From: an uncultured Lachnospiraceae bacterium
GTDB lineage: Bacteria; Bacillota; Clostridia; Lachnospirales; Lachnospiraceae
Assembly (NCBI GenBank): GCA_947632515.1
Contig: CANRPO010000015.1
Coordinates: 1-64,000 of the forward strand
Direction: 5' to 3'
Length of the DNA stretch: 64,000 nt
Position numbers and translations under genes: made by a program
Shown: positions 18,598 through 28,182 of the stretch, piece after piece
Layout of the letters: every line of letters begins with the position of its first letter
Position numbering within the stretch: position 1 is the stretch's first letter
The notes under the pieces: generated by a model
The model's input: the letters and a program-made list of their open reading frames with translations, nothing else
What the model was told of the DNA's origin: nothing
Database searches by the model: none

Positions 18598-20004
18598 ATG
18601 GGCGGATTTTTTGGAGTGGCATCAAAGAGCGATTGTGTTTTTGACTTATTTTTCGGAACGGATTACCATTCCCACCTTGGGACACGGCGCGCGGGTATGG
18701 CGGTCTATAGCTGGGAGGAAGGCTTTGACAGGGCGATCCATAACATTGAGAACGCGCCCTTCCGGACGAAGTTTGACAAGGACATGAACGATATGCACGG
18801 CGATCTGGGGATCGGCTGCATCTCCGACTATGAGCCGCAGCCGCTGATCGTGCGCTCTCACCACGGCACCTACGCCATCGCCACAGTGGGGAGGATTAAC
18901 AACAAGGACGCCATTGTGGACGAACTTTTTCACAGCGGGCACGGACACTTCCTGGAGATGAGCGGAGGGGACATCAACGCCACGGAGCTGGTGGCGGCGG
19001 TCATCAACCAGCGGGACAACCTGATCGAAGGGATCCGATATGCGCAGGAGCTGATCGACGGCTCCATGACCATGCTCCTCATGACGCCTAAAGGGATCTA
19101 CGCGGCGCGGGACAGGCTTGGGCGCACGCCCGTGACGATCGGGAAGAAGGAGGGCGCGCACTGCGTCTCCTTTGAGAGCTTTGCCTATCTGAATCTGGGC
19201 TATCAGCCGGAGCGGGAGCTTGGCCCCGGGGAGATCGCGGTCGTCACCCCTGAGGCAGTGCAGTCGCTGGTCGCACCGGGCAAAGAGATGAAGATCTGCA
19301 CGTTCCTGTGGATCTACTACGGCTATCCCTCCTCCTCCTACGAGGGGATCAGCGTGGAGCAGATGCGGTACAACTGCGGCGCCATGCTGGCAAAGCGGGA
19401 CGATGTCAGACCTGACATCGTGGCGGGCGTGCCGGATTCCGGGACGGCGCATGCCATCGGTTACGCCAACGAGTCGGGAATCCCTTTTTCCAGACCGTTT
19501 ATCAAGTACACGCCCACATGGCCCCGCTCCTTCATGCCGACGATACAGAGTAGGAGGAATCTGATCGCCAAGATGAAACTGATCCCGGTGCATGACCTGA
19601 TCAAAGACCGCAGCCTGCTGCTCATCGACGATTCCATCGTGCGCGGCACCCAGCTCAGAGAGACGACGGAATTCCTCTATCAGAGCGGCGCGGGGGAAGT
19701 ACATATCAGGCCGGCGTGTCCGCCGCTTTTGTTTGGCTGTAAGTATCTGAATTTTTCGCGTTCTACCTCGGAGATGGAACTGATCGCAAGGAGCGTGATC
19801 CGGGAGATGGAGGGGGAGAATAAATACCCGAATCTGTCGGTCTATGCGGATCCCGACAGCACGGAGTATCAGGAAATGCTGGAGAAGATAAGAGAAAAGC
19901 TGAATTTCACTTCACTTCGCTATCACCGTCTGGACGATATGATCGAGTCCGTCGGCATCGATAAGTGCAAGCTGTGCACTTACTGTTGGGACGGCCGCGA
20001 GTAG
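18598..20004 (+). CDS. PurF-like amidophosphoribosyltransferase paralogue lacking the glutaminase cysteine
   Basis: The 468-residue protein has the two-domain layout of PurF: a class II glutamine amidotransferase domain and a PRPP-binding phosphoribosyltransferase domain with LLLIDDSIVRGTQLRETT. True PurF exposes an N-terminal cysteine after Met (MCGVFG pattern). Here the start reads MGGFFGVASKSDC, so the nucleophile is glycine. GTRRAGMAVY and later glutaminase blocks remain. The tail KCKLCTYCWDGRE resembles the iron-sulfur cysteines of Bacillus PurF. It may use free ammonia or have another role. GGGAGG precedes the ATG. Confidence 0.78.
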   Translation: MGGFFGVASKSDCVFDLFFGTDYHSHLGTRRAGMAVYSWEEGFDRAIHNIENAPFRTKFDKDMNDMHGDLGIGCISDYEPQPLIVRSHHGTYAIATVGRINNKDAIVDELFHSGHGHFLEMSGGDINATELVAAVINQRDNLIEGIRYAQELIDGSMTMLLMTPKGIYAARDRLGRTPVTIGKKEGAHCVSFESFAYLNLGYQPERELGPGEIAVVTPEAVQSLVAPGKEMKICTFLWIYYGYPSSSYEGISVEQMRYNCGAMLAKRDDVRPDIVAGVPDSGTAHAIGYANESGIPFSRPFIKYTPTWPRSFMPTIQSRRNLIAKMKLIPVHDLIKDRSLLLIDDSIVRGTQLRETTEFLYQSGAGEVHIRPACPPLLFGCKYLNFSRSTSEMELIARSVIREMEGENKYPNLSVYADPDSTEYQEMLEKIREKLNFTSLRYHRLDDMIESVGIDKCKLCTYCWDGRE

Positions 20005-20049
20005 AGAACGGTGCCGCGTTTAAGAGACGGATGTGAAAAGAGGTAGGAT

Positions 20050-21033
20050 ATGATATATAAATGTAAGAACTGCGGCGGCAATGTGGTGTTTGAACCCTCC
20101 CGCGGCAGAATGTACTGTCCCCACTGCGAGGGTGAAGACAGCGAGGATGAGATCAGGGGAGGCGCGCTCACACAGTGTGCGAACTGCGGCGCGCCGTTGG
20201 ATGTGCAGAAGTATGCTTCGTCGGGCCGCTGCGAGCACTGCGGCTGTTATATCGTGTTCGACGAGCGGGTGGAAGGTGTGTACGAACCTCATATGATTCT
20301 GCCCTTTCGGCTGAACAGGGACAGCGCGGTCGAGGCGATGGAGCGGGAGTTTGGCAGGCGTCTTTTTACGCCAAGAGATTTTATGTCAACCAAAAGCCTG
20401 GAAAAGATGGCGGGCCTCTATGTGCCCTTCTGGCTCTACGATTATCAGGCGCGCTACGACTTCGCGGGCGAGGGAACGAAGGTGCGCAGCTGGCAGAGCG
20501 GGGACACGGAGTATGTGGAAACTTCCTATTATGAAGTGATCCGTCGGATGGACGTGGATTTTGACAGGATTCCTGCGGACGCGTCCTATGTGATGGAGGA
20601 CGGCGTGATGGATCTGATGGAGCCCTACGACTATCATGCGCTTATGGAGTTTGCCCCGAAATACATGTCAGGTTTCTACGGAGAGGTCTACAATCAAGGC
20701 GCGCCGGAGCTTGAGGACAGGGCGCAGGCGAAAGCGCGGGGCGCGGCGGAAGAGCTGCTGCAGGGGTCGCTGCAGGGGTACAGCAGTGTGAGACCTCTTC
20801 GGAAGGATCTGAATCTGCAGAGGGACGGCGTCAACTATGTTCTCATGCCTGTGTGGCAGTATCGGTACAGCTATAGGGGCAAGTCCTATCTGTTTCACGT
20901 TAACGGGCAGACCGGCAAGGTGGTGGGGACGACTCCCGTGTCAACGGGAAAAGTGCTCGCCTACGGCGTCTCCGTGTTCGCGGTGGTGACGGCCGCCTGC
21001 AGGCTGGCGCTCAGTATTCTGGAAATCTTGTGA
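20050..21033 (+). CDS. Zinc-ribbon membrane protein
   Basis: The protein has 327 residues. The first 75 contain four CxxC pairs (CKNC, CPHC, CANC, CEHC) arranged as two zinc ribbons. A middle domain follows (about 90-285, with LYVPFWLYDYQARYDFAGEG), then a single C-terminal membrane helix (about 303-325, LAYGVSVFAVVTAACRLAL). Proteins labelled TFIIB-type zinc-ribbon in Clostridia have this shape, and the function is not known. The stop codon overlaps the region just before the TPM protein, so they form an operon. Confidence 0.72.
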   Translation: MIYKCKNCGGNVVFEPSRGRMYCPHCEGEDSEDEIRGGALTQCANCGAPLDVQKYASSGRCEHCGCYIVFDERVEGVYEPHMILPFRLNRDSAVEAMEREFGRRLFTPRDFMSTKSLEKMAGLYVPFWLYDYQARYDFAGEGTKVRSWQSGDTEYVETSYYEVIRRMDVDFDRIPADASYVMEDGVMDLMEPYDYHALMEFAPKYMSGFYGEVYNQGAPELEDRAQAKARGAAEELLQGSLQGYSSVRPLRKDLNLQRDGVNYVLMPVWQYRYSYRGKSYLFHVNGQTGKVVGTTPVSTGKVLAYGVSVFAVVTAACRLALSILEIL

Positions 21034-21047
21034 GAGGGGAGAGGGCG

Positions 21048-21926
21048 ATGAGAGAGTATTTTCGGTATTTTAGATGGCTTTATATCACACTGTTTCTCCT
21101 GCTCGCGCTGTTTGGGTTCCTGAGCGCCGGACATGCGATCATTGCCCGTGTGGCGGACTATGAGAGGACGAACACGGAGTGCGCCACGCTAGAGCGGGTC
21201 TTTGACTACGGCGACGTGCTGACGGACAAAGAGGAGGATAAGCTGCGAAAGCTGATCGCCAGGCGGGAGAAACAGACAGGCTGCGATATTGTGCTGGTCA
21301 CCCTGCAGGAGTCGCTGAAGGATTATGCGCGTGGGATCGATCCGTATGTGGATTATGACGAGTTTGTCAGAGTCTATGCGGAGGATTTCTATGAGAGCAA
21401 CAACTTCGGGTACGACCGCCCCAACGGTGACGGCGTGATCCTGGTGGACAACTGGTACAGGGAGGAAGACGGCGGGATCTATACATGGTTCTGCACCACG
21501 GGACGGGCGAAGGAGGTCTATGCGGACGCGGATATAGATCATCTGCTGGACAATGTGTACCGCTATATACAGCGCGACCCCTACCGCGCGTACAAAACCT
21601 ACGTCAATGATTTTTACAATGATATGCTGGGGATCAATATCGTGCATTTGAATGTGTCGGGTATCGTCACATGGATCGTGGGATTGACCGCTGCGGTCAT
21701 CTTTGTGGCCGGCCACTGGAAGGGGAAGAGCGGCGCGCGGACCGTGACGGCGACCACCTATGTGAACGGCGCAGAACCGAGCTTTGGCGTGCGGGAAGAC
21801 CGTTTCCTGCGAAAATCTGTGGTACGGCACAAGATTCAGTCAGGCGGCAGCGGCGGCGGAGGTGGCGGCGGTCATAGCAGCCATAGCGGCGGCGGAAGTC
21901 ACGGAGGCGGCGGCCACCGCAGATAG
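21048..21926 (+). CDS. TPM domain (YgcG-like) membrane protein with Gly/His/Ser tail
   Basis: With the ATG at 21048 after GGGGAGAGG the protein has 292 residues. An N-terminal helix (about 9-30) precedes an extracytoplasmic TPM-type domain (about 45-190, including LTDKEEDKLRKLIARREKQTGCDIVLVTL). A second helix (about 205-222) follows. The last 30 residues are almost only Gly, Ser and His, as in YgcG proteins. TPM proteins are linked to membrane protein turnover or assembly in other bacteria, but the role here is open. Pairing with the zinc-ribbon protein is likely functional. Confidence 0.75.
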   Translation: MREYFRYFRWLYITLFLLLALFGFLSAGHAIIARVADYERTNTECATLERVFDYGDVLTDKEEDKLRKLIARREKQTGCDIVLVTLQESLKDYARGIDPYVDYDEFVRVYAEDFYESNNFGYDRPNGDGVILVDNWYREEDGGIYTWFCTTGRAKEVYADADIDHLLDNVYRYIQRDPYRAYKTYVNDFYNDMLGINIVHLNVSGIVTWIVGLTAAVIFVAGHWKGKSGARTVTATTYVNGAEPSFGVREDRFLRKSVVRHKIQSGGSGGGGGGGHSSHSGGGSHGGGGHRR

Positions 21927-21953
21927 ACGCCTTCCGGAGGAGCGGACAACAAA

Positions 21954-21983
21954 AAGAGATGGCGCGCGCCATCTCTTGATTTT
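21954..21983. terminator. Bidirectional terminator between the TPM gene and rpsT
   Basis: A perfect 24-bp palindrome (AAGAGATGGCGC joined to its complement) is followed by a T-run on the plus strand and preceded by an A-run that gives TTTTTG on the minus strand. It serves both convergent genes. Confidence 0.85.
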
Positions 21984-22010
21984 TCCCCTTTGGATGTTCC
22001 GTATTGCGCT

Positions 22011-22274
22011 CTAAGCCATCTTGTTTACGGCAAGGCTCATACGGGAAACTTTTCTTGCGGAAGTATTCTTGTGGTATACTCCCTTCTTAGTCGCTTTGTC
22101 GATCGCGGACGTCGCGGCGATGAGAGCCGACTTGGCGGCCTCTTTGTCGTTTGCCTCGATCGCAGCGTAGACCTTCTTGATCGCGGTCTTCACGCCGGAT
22201 TTGATCGCCTTGTTTCTGTCAGCCTTGGTCTTGTTGACTAAGATACGTTTCTTCGCAGATTTAATGTTAGCCAT
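22011..22274 (-). CDS. rpsT: Ribosomal protein S20
   Basis: The 87-residue protein starts MANIKSAKKRILVNKTKADRNK and is rich in lysine and alanine, as is S20, which binds 16S rRNA during 30S assembly. I use the ATG at 22274, preceded by GGAGGTAGGATC; the longer frame upstream has no support. The location opposite gpr and upstream of the spoIIP-lepA-hemW run is the common order in Clostridia. Confidence 0.96.
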   Translation of the reverse strand: MANIKSAKKRILVNKTKADRNKAIKSGVKTAIKKVYAAIEANDKEAAKSALIAATSAIDKATKKGVYHKNTSARKVSRMSLAVNKMA

Positions 22275-22564
22275 GATCCTACCTCCGATTCCGATCATAT
22301 TGATTCCCGCGGACAACGAGCCGGGTGGACGCGCCTGCATGTCTGTTTTCATTGGGCGCTGCCGCGGAGTATTTGACTCGGGACGTGTCTCATTAAAGCC
22401 GGACACGGACGTTTTAATAGAAACACACGCATATTATTGTAGTTTATGAGATTCACAATGTCAATACATATTTTGTTTGTTTTTGCAAAAAATAGAAAAG
22501 TAAATAACCAACGAAACTAGATACGCATATAGTAAGGTAACGTGCGGGAAATGAGGAATAGGAC

Positions 22565-23443
22565 ATGGACAGCTGGTCAACGGTCAGGACAGACTTGGCG
22601 TTGGAAGCCAGAGAGAGTATCGAGGAAAAGGCGCAGGAGCTGCACGGGGTCTCCGTGGAGGAACGTTTCGACGACACGGGCAGCGTGCACATCACCAAGG
22701 TAACTGTCGAGACAAAGAACGGCGCCAAGATGCTTGGCAAACCGATGGGCGTCTACATCACGCTGGAGGCTCCTGCCATGACGGAGCCCGAGGAGGATTA
22801 CCATCAGGAAATCTCCGGGATTCTGGCGGAGGAACTGAGAGGCATCCTGCCGGAGCCGGACAGGGAGCAGTCTATCCTTGTGGTGGGACTCGGCAACCGG
22901 GAAGTGACCGCGGATTCGCTGGGCCCCAACGTGGTGGACAATCTGCTTGTCAACAGACATATCGTGCGGGAGTACGGCAAGGTGGCCTACAACCGTTCCA
23001 GGATGCATCTGGTCAGCAGTCTGATCCCCGGCGTCATGGCCAAGACCGGCATGGAGTCCGCGGAGATCATCAGGGGCGTGATCAGCGAGACGAAACCGGA
23101 TGTGGTGCTTGTGATCGACGCTCTGGCGGCCCGCTCCACGAAACGGCTGAACCGCACCATCCAGATCACAAACACGGGGATCCATCCGGGCTCCGGCGTG
23201 GGGAACCATCGCAACGCCATTACGCAGGACAGCCTAAACGTTCCCGTGCTCGCCATGGGCGTCCCGACTGTGGTGGACGCCGCGACCATCGTGGGGGACG
23301 CGCTGGGCGAACGCCCGGTGGCCCTGAAAGAACTCAACAATATGTATGTCACGACCAAGGACGTGGATCAGCAGATCCAGCAGATCAGCCATATCCTGTG
23401 CGACGGCATCAACAAAGCGCTGAGCGGCCCGGAGGAGGGCTGA
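22565..23443 (+). CDS. gpr: Germination protease GPR (spore endopeptidase, peptidase A25)
   Basis: GPR degrades the small acid-soluble spore proteins when spores germinate. The protein has 292 residues, slightly shorter than Bacillus GPR. The N-terminal VRTDLALEA resembles both the SASP cut site and the GPR self-processing site, so the zymogen probably trims itself near residue 8-10. The two aspartates expected in catalysis are D117 in REVTADSLGPNVVDNLL and D185 in VVLVIDALAARS. The start follows GAGGAATAGGAC. Expression in the forespore under sigma-G is expected from the family; I could not place that promoter with confidence. Confidence 0.95.
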   Translation: MDSWSTVRTDLALEARESIEEKAQELHGVSVEERFDDTGSVHITKVTVETKNGAKMLGKPMGVYITLEAPAMTEPEEDYHQEISGILAEELRGILPEPDREQSILVVGLGNREVTADSLGPNVVDNLLVNRHIVREYGKVAYNRSRMHLVSSLIPGVMAKTGMESAEIIRGVISETKPDVVLVIDALAARSTKRLNRTIQITNTGIHPGSGVGNHRNAITQDSLNVPVLAMGVPTVVDAATIVGDALGERPVALKELNNMYVTTKDVDQQIQQISHILCDGINKALSGPEEG

Positions 23444-23464
23444 CAGCCGCAGCTGGCATGAAGT

Positions 23465-23503
23465 CATGTCCATGCCGCATATATATGGATTAGTATGGAC
23501 ATG
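23465..23503 (+). promoter_or_regulatory. Inverted repeat overlapping the spoIIP start codon
   Basis: CATGTCCAT (23465-23473) and ATGGACATG (23495-23503) are perfect 9-bp arms around an AT-rich centre. The right arm is the spoIIP start itself. It could be an operator or an RNA hairpin hiding the start; no Shine-Dalgarno site is visible. Confidence 0.4.
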
Positions 23504-24790
23504 AAAAAGAAAATTCTCAGACTGATCATCATATTGGTTGTTGTCATATCTGTTTTTTTTGTTCTGTCGGAGCTGTCCCATGCGCAGAGCGGACAGGAGG
23601 ATCAGGGTCTGCTCTCCGGTTGGATGCAGGAGATGATGCTGGAACCCTATCTTCCCGCGATACGCATGATGAGGAGCGGATCGGCGGATAAGAGTACAAG
23701 CAATCTGTATGACGGATGGATTCTTGCGGAGTACCCTGTCTTGCTCTACAGCGTGCAGGAGGAGCGGGAGGACGCGGTGGAGGAGAGCGATTACGCGCGT
23801 CTTCTCATGCTGGAGGGCAGCGACGAGGAGCGCAAAGCGATCTCGGAGGACGGGTTGGAGTACGATGAGAATGCCATGCACTTGGAGCAGGGGATAGCGG
23901 ACGCGCTGCTTGCCGAGAATGGGATGTATCTGGAAAATCAGGCGGCGCAGGGACAGGCAGAGCAGAAGGAAGGTGCGGAGGACGGGAGCGCGGTGTTTCA
24001 GCCTGTACAGCAGAAGAGCTACAGCTATAACTGGGAAGAGCTGCAAAGCTACGAGATGCTGGTCAAGGCGTTTTATGCCGTGGACAGCACTACGCGGGCG
24101 GGAGAGGAGCTGCTAAGCGCCGAGGCATTGTTGGCGGAGGATATGCGCATGAAAGGCAGCGCGGACGATCCGCAGATCCTGATCTATCACACCCACGCGC
24201 AGGAAATGTTTGCGGACTCCGTGGCGGGGGACGAATCCACAGGGATCGTGGGCGTGGGAGAGTATCTGGCCTCGATCCTGCGGGAACGGTACGGCTACAA
24301 TGTGCTGCACCACACGGAGAGCTACGACAGGGAATCCAGAGATTACGCCTACAGCAATGCGCTGCCCGCCATCGAGGAGCTGCTGGGGGATTATCCGACG
24401 ATAGAGGTTGTGATCGATTTACATAGGGACGCGGTTCCGGAAGATCGGCGGCTGGTGGTGGATCTGCAGGGCAGACCTACGGCGCAGTTCATGTTTTTCA
24501 ACGGCCTCAGCCGCACCGCGAAAGGAGAGATCGAATATCTTGAGAATCCGTATCTGAAGGACAATCTGGCCTTCTCCTTCCAGATGCAGACGGCCTGCAA
24601 CGAGTACTATCCGGGTCTGGCGAGAAGGATCTATCTGAAAGCCTACCGCTACAACATGCATGTCTGCCCGAAGACGCTCCTGATCGAGCTGGGAGCGCAG
24701 AACAACACATTGGAGGAGGCGATGAACGCGTGCGATCCGCTGGCGCATGTGCTGGATCTGGTGCTTAGCGGCAGGGAGCCTGCGCGCTGA
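23495..24790 (+). CDS. spoIIP: Stage II sporulation protein P (SpoIIP), peptidoglycan hydrolase of engulfment
   Basis: SpoIIP cuts stem peptides and cross-links during engulfment together with SpoIID and SpoIIM. The protein has 431 residues, with an N-terminal membrane helix (about 6-27), a low-complexity acidic linker and a C-terminal catalytic domain. That domain carries ILIYHTHAQEMF, VVIDLHRDAVPED and LLIELGAQNNTLEEA, the family signatures. The next gene is lepA; gpr lies upstream. Two starts (23495 and 23501) are possible, and neither has a clear ribosome site. Confidence 0.93.
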   Translation: MDMKKKILRLIIILVVVISVFFVLSELSHAQSGQEDQGLLSGWMQEMMLEPYLPAIRMMRSGSADKSTSNLYDGWILAEYPVLLYSVQEEREDAVEESDYARLLMLEGSDEERKAISEDGLEYDENAMHLEQGIADALLAENGMYLENQAAQGQAEQKEGAEDGSAVFQPVQQKSYSYNWEELQSYEMLVKAFYAVDSTTRAGEELLSAEALLAEDMRMKGSADDPQILIYHTHAQEMFADSVAGDESTGIVGVGEYLASILRERYGYNVLHHTESYDRESRDYAYSNALPAIEELLGDYPTIEVVIDLHRDAVPEDRRLVVDLQGRPTAQFMFFNGLSRTAKGEIEYLENPYLKDNLAFSFQMQTACNEYYPGLARRIYLKAYRYNMHVCPKTLLIELGAQNNTLEEAMNACDPLAHVLDLVLSGREPAR

Positions 24791-24793
24791 CAG

Positions 24794-24822
24794 TGGACAG
24801 ATTTCGCGGAATGTAGTAAAAT
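24794..24822 (+). promoter_or_regulatory. Promoter upstream of lepA (TGGACA-17-TAAAAT)
   Basis: TGGACA at 24794-24799 and TAAAAT at 24817-24822 are spaced by 17 bp, about 100 bp before the lepA start. It would separate vegetative lepA-hemW expression from spoIIP. Confidence 0.5.
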
Positions 24823-24919
24823 GCATATGACCATTTTTATCGGGCGGACGCCCGCTGGGAATGGCATGCCCGAACGGCAGCAGACCTAGGGCGTAATCAA
24901 GAGAAGGAAACGGACAAGC

Positions 24920-26734
24920 ATGGCAGCCATAGACCGGAGTAGAATCAGGAACTTTTGTATCATAGCGCACATCGACCACGGCAAATCGACGCTGGCGGAC
25001 AGGATCATAGAGAAGACGGGACTCCTGACAAGCAGAGAGATGCAGGCGCAGGTGCTCGACAACATGGAGCTGGAGCGGGAGCGCGGCATCACGATCAAGG
25101 CGCAGACGGTGCGCATCATCTACAATGCGAAGGACGGAAACGAGTATATCTTCAATCTGATCGACACGCCCGGGCATGTGGACTTCAACTATGAGGTGAG
25201 CCGTTCTCTGGCGGCCTGCGACGGGGCCATCCTCGTGGTGGACGCCGCGCAGGGGATCGAGGCGCAGACCCTCGCCAACGTGTATCTGGCCCTCGACCAC
25301 GATCTGGACGTGTTTCCGGTGATCAACAAGATCGATCTGCCCAGCGCGGAGCCTGAGAGGGTGAAGAACGAGATCGAGGACGTGATCGGGATCGAGGCCC
25401 AGGATGCGCCGCTGATCTCCGCCAAGAACGGCGTCGGCATCGACGAGGTGCTGGAGGCAATCGTGAAGAAGATCCCAGCCCCCAAGGGCGATCCGGACAA
25501 TCCGCTGCAGGCGCTGATCTTCGACTCCGTGTATGATTCCTACAAGGGTGTGATCGTGTTCTGCCGCATTATGGAGGGCAGGGTGTCGAAGGGGACCGCC
25601 ATCAAAATGATGGCCACGGGCGCCACGGCGGAGGTGGTGGAGGTCGGCTACTTCGGCCCCGGGCAGTTTATCCCTTGCGAGGAGCTGTCCGCCGGCATGG
25701 TGGGGTATCTGACGGCCTCCATCAAGAACGTGAAGGACACGGCGGTGGGCGATACCGTGACGGATCTCAACAATCCCTGCGCGGAGCCTCTTCCCGGCTA
25801 CAAAAAAGTTAATTCCATGGTGTACTGCGGCATGTACCCGGCAGATGGGGCCAAGTACCCCGATCTGCGGGACGCCCTCGAGAAACTGAAGCTGAACGAC
25901 GCATCCCTGAACTATGAGCCGGAGACTTCCGTCGCCCTCGGTTTCGGGTTCCGCTGCGGTTTTCTGGGACTGCTGCACTTAGAGATCATACAGGAGCGAT
26001 TGGAGCGGGAGTACAATCTGGATCTGGTCACGACCGCGCCCGGCGTTATCTACAGAGTTCACAAGACGGACGGGGAGATGATCGAGCTGACGAACCCGTC
26101 AAATCTGCCCGATCCTGCGCAGATCGCCTACATGGAGGAGCCTGTGGTCAGCGCGGAGATCATGGTGACGACGGAGTTCATCGGGCCGATCATGCAGCTG
26201 TGTCAGGAGAGGCGCGGGCGCTACGTCAGCACGGAGTACATTGAGGCGACGCGGGCGCTCATCCGATATGAACTGCCCCTCAACGAGATTATCTACGATT
26301 TCTTCGACGCGCTCAAGTCCCGCTCGAGGGGTTACGCGTCCTTCGACTATGAGATGAAGGGGTATGAGGAGTCTAAGCTGGTAAAACTGGATATTCTCAT
26401 CAACCACGACGAGGTGGACGCTCTTTCCTTTATCGTTCATGCGGACAGCGCTTACGAGCGCGGCAGGAAAATGTGTGAAAAACTGAAGGAGGAGATACCG
26501 AGACATCTCTTCGAGATACCGATTCAGGCTGCGGTAGGCGGCAGGATCATCGCGAGAGAGACTGTGAAGGCGATGCGCAAGGACGTGCTGGCCAAGTGCT
26601 ACGGCGGCGATATTACCCGCAAGAAGAAACTGCTGGAGAAACAGAAGGAAGGCAAGAAACGCATGCGCCAGATCGGCAATGTGGAGATCCCGCAGAGCGC
26701 TTTTATGAGCGTGCTGAAACTGGACGACAAATAG
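24920..26734 (+). CDS. lepA: Elongation factor 4 (LepA)
   Basis: LepA is a ribosome-bound GTPase that acts in translation or 30S biogenesis. The length, 604 residues, is normal. The G domain has [10 protein letters not shown] (G1), [10 protein letters not shown] (G2), DTPGHVDF (G3) and NKIDLPSA (G4). The LepA-specific C-terminal end includes [35 protein letters not shown] lies 11 bases before the ATG. hemW follows after 44 bp. Confidence 0.97.
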   Translation: MAAIDRSRIRNFCIIAHIDHGKSTLADRIIEKTGLLTSREMQAQVLDNMELERERGITIKAQTVRIIYNAKDGNEYIFNLIDTPGHVDFNYEVSRSLAACDGAILVVDAAQGIEAQTLANVYLALDHDLDVFPVINKIDLPSAEPERVKNEIEDVIGIEAQDAPLISAKNGVGIDEVLEAIVKKIPAPKGDPDNPLQALIFDSVYDSYKGVIVFCRIMEGRVSKGTAIKMMATGATAEVVEVGYFGPGQFIPCEELSAGMVGYLTASIKNVKDTAVGDTVTDLNNPCAEPLPGYKKVNSMVYCGMYPADGAKYPDLRDALEKLKLNDASLNYEPETSVALGFGFRCGFLGLLHLEIIQERLEREYNLDLVTTAPGVIYRVHKTDGEMIELTNPSNLPDPAQIAYMEEPVVSAEIMVTTEFIGPIMQLCQERRGRYVSTEYIEATRALIRYELPLNEIIYDFFDALKSRSRGYASFDYEMKGYEESKLVKLDILINHDEVDALSFIVHADSAYERGRKMCEKLKEEIPRHLFEIPIQAAVGGRIIARETVKAMRKDVLAKCYGGDITRKKKLLEKQKEGKKRMRQIGNVEIPQSAFMSVLKLDDK

Positions 26735-26778
26735 AAGAACGGCGGCAGCGAATGTTAATGGAAAGACAGGAGATACGC

Positions 26779-27993
26779 ATGAGAGAGCTGAGCATTTACA
26801 TACACATTCCGTTTTGTGTCAGGAAATGTCTCTACTGCGATTTCCTGTCTTTTCCTGTGTGCGACGGGATAAATTATGTAAACCAATCACCCCATGCGAA
26901 AAACGAGAGGATTTCCAGTTATGTAAACTTACTGAAGAAAGAGATCTGCTCTGTTTCGGCGCAGTACGAAGAATACCGGGTGGTATCCGTCTTTTTTGGC
27001 GGCGGTACGCCCTCTGTTCTTCCGCTCGGCGCGGTGAGCGGGATCATGGAGCGGATCGGAGCGTCTTACCATCTGGCGAAAGACGCCGAGATCACCATAG
27101 AGATGAATCCGGACACCGTCTCGGAGGACAAGCTGCGGGAGTACGGAGTATGCGGCGTCAACCGACTCAGCATCGGGTTACAGTCGGCGGATGATGAGGA
27201 ACTTGCGCGGATCGGCAGGATCCATGATTACAGGGCATTTGAGCGGGCCTACGAGACGGCGCGCCGCCTTGGTTTCGGCAATATCAATATCGATCTGATG
27301 GCGGCGCTGCCGGGCCAGAGCGTGGCCGACTATGAGCGGTCGCTGCGGACAGTTGCGGCGCTCTCCCCGGAGCATATTTCCGCCTACAGTCTCACGCTGG
27401 AGGAAGGGACGCCCCTGTATGAGAACAGGGAGTCCTACCGTTTCCCGACGGAGGAGGAGGACCGGGAGATGTATGCGCTTACGGGGAGGTATCTGGCCTC
27501 CTGCGGTTACCACCGCTACGAGATCTCCAACTATGCCAAAGACGGCTATGAGTGCAGGCATAACAAAGTGTATTGGCGGCGCGGGAACTATGCGGGGTTC
27601 GGTCCGGGAGCCGCCTCCATGGTCGAGAATGTCAGGTGGAGCGATCCCGCGGACATGGGACAGTACCGGGACTATGTGCAGAGTATGGCGGCGCGCGGAG
27701 GGGAAGAGACGAAACGGGAGCCTTCGGATTTTGCGCCTGAGAGACAGATCCTGACGAGGCAGGAGCAGATGGAAGAGTACATGTTTCTCGGACTCCGCAT
27801 GATGTGCGGCGTGGACGAGGGAGAGTTCTCTCTTCTGTTCGGGGCGCGTATGGAGCAGGTGTACGGCACGGTCATAGACAAGCTGTGCGCCGACGGCCTT
27901 CTGACCGGAGAGCGGGGGCGTCTCTGGCTGACGGAGAGAGGCATCGATGTGAGCAATTACGTCATGGCGCAGTTTTTGTTTGACCGCGTATAA
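26779..27993 (+). CDS. hemW: Heme chaperone HemW (radical SAM), with a short insertion
   Basis: HemW transfers heme to respiratory or other hemoproteins and was formerly called HemN-like. The ATG at 26779 follows AGGAGATACGC and gives 404 residues. The radical-SAM cysteines are C13, C17 and C20 in PFCVRKCLYCDF, the spacing typical of HemW. FFGGGTPSVL, EMNPDTV and NRLSIGLQS continue the core. Between the iron-sulfur loop and the first helix there is an extra stretch of about 15 residues (from NYVNQ to SSYVNLL) bounded by two copies of the same DNA decamer. Confidence 0.93.
   Translation: MRELSIYIHIPFCVRKCLYCDFLSFPVCDGINYVNQSPHAKNERISSYVNLLKKEICSVSAQYEEYRVVSVFFGGGTPSVLPLGAVSGIMERIGASYHLAKDAEITIEMNPDTVSEDKLREYGVCGVNRLSIGLQSADDEELARIGRIHDYRAFERAYETARRLGFGNINIDLMAALPGQSVADYERSLRTVAALSPEHISAYSLTLEEGTPLYENRESYRFPTEEEDREMYALTGRYLASCGYHRYEISNYAKDGYECRHNKVYWRRGNYAGFGPGAASMVENVRWSDPADMGQYRDYVQSMAARGGEETKREPSDFAPERQILTRQEQMEEYMFLGLRMMCGVDEGEFSLLFGARMEQVYGTVIDKLCADGLLTGERGRLWLTERGIDVSNYVMAQFLFDRV
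26874..26928 (+). repeat. Pair of TTATGTAAAC decamers 45 bp apart inside hemW
   Basis: Exact copies lie at 26874-26883 and 26919-26928. They frame the extra 15 residues of HemW, which could mean a short duplication or insertion. Confidence 0.75.
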
Positions 27994-28099
27994 GAAACTG
28001 CCCTGTTTTCTGTTCTTTGGGAATAATTTGTATTGTATTTTGTATTTTGTATTTGTATAATAAACTTATGGTAACCAATCCGCGCCCTAAGTCCAAGCA

Positions 28100-28115
28100 G
28101 GGCATGCCCCTTTTT
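28100..28115 (+). terminator. Weak terminator after hemW
   Basis: The palindrome GGGCATGCCC is followed by CTTTTT. The stem is short, so efficiency is uncertain. Confidence 0.4.
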
Positions 28116-28182
28116 CAGGTGGAAAGGCACTTGAAAAGTCGTCCCCTCATAGAATAGAGTAAATGGACTTTGGGGGCTTCCT

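Noticed and set aside
22275..22406. Longer N-terminus for S20
   Set aside because: The added residues do not resemble S20, and a strong GGAGGTAGG precedes the shorter start.
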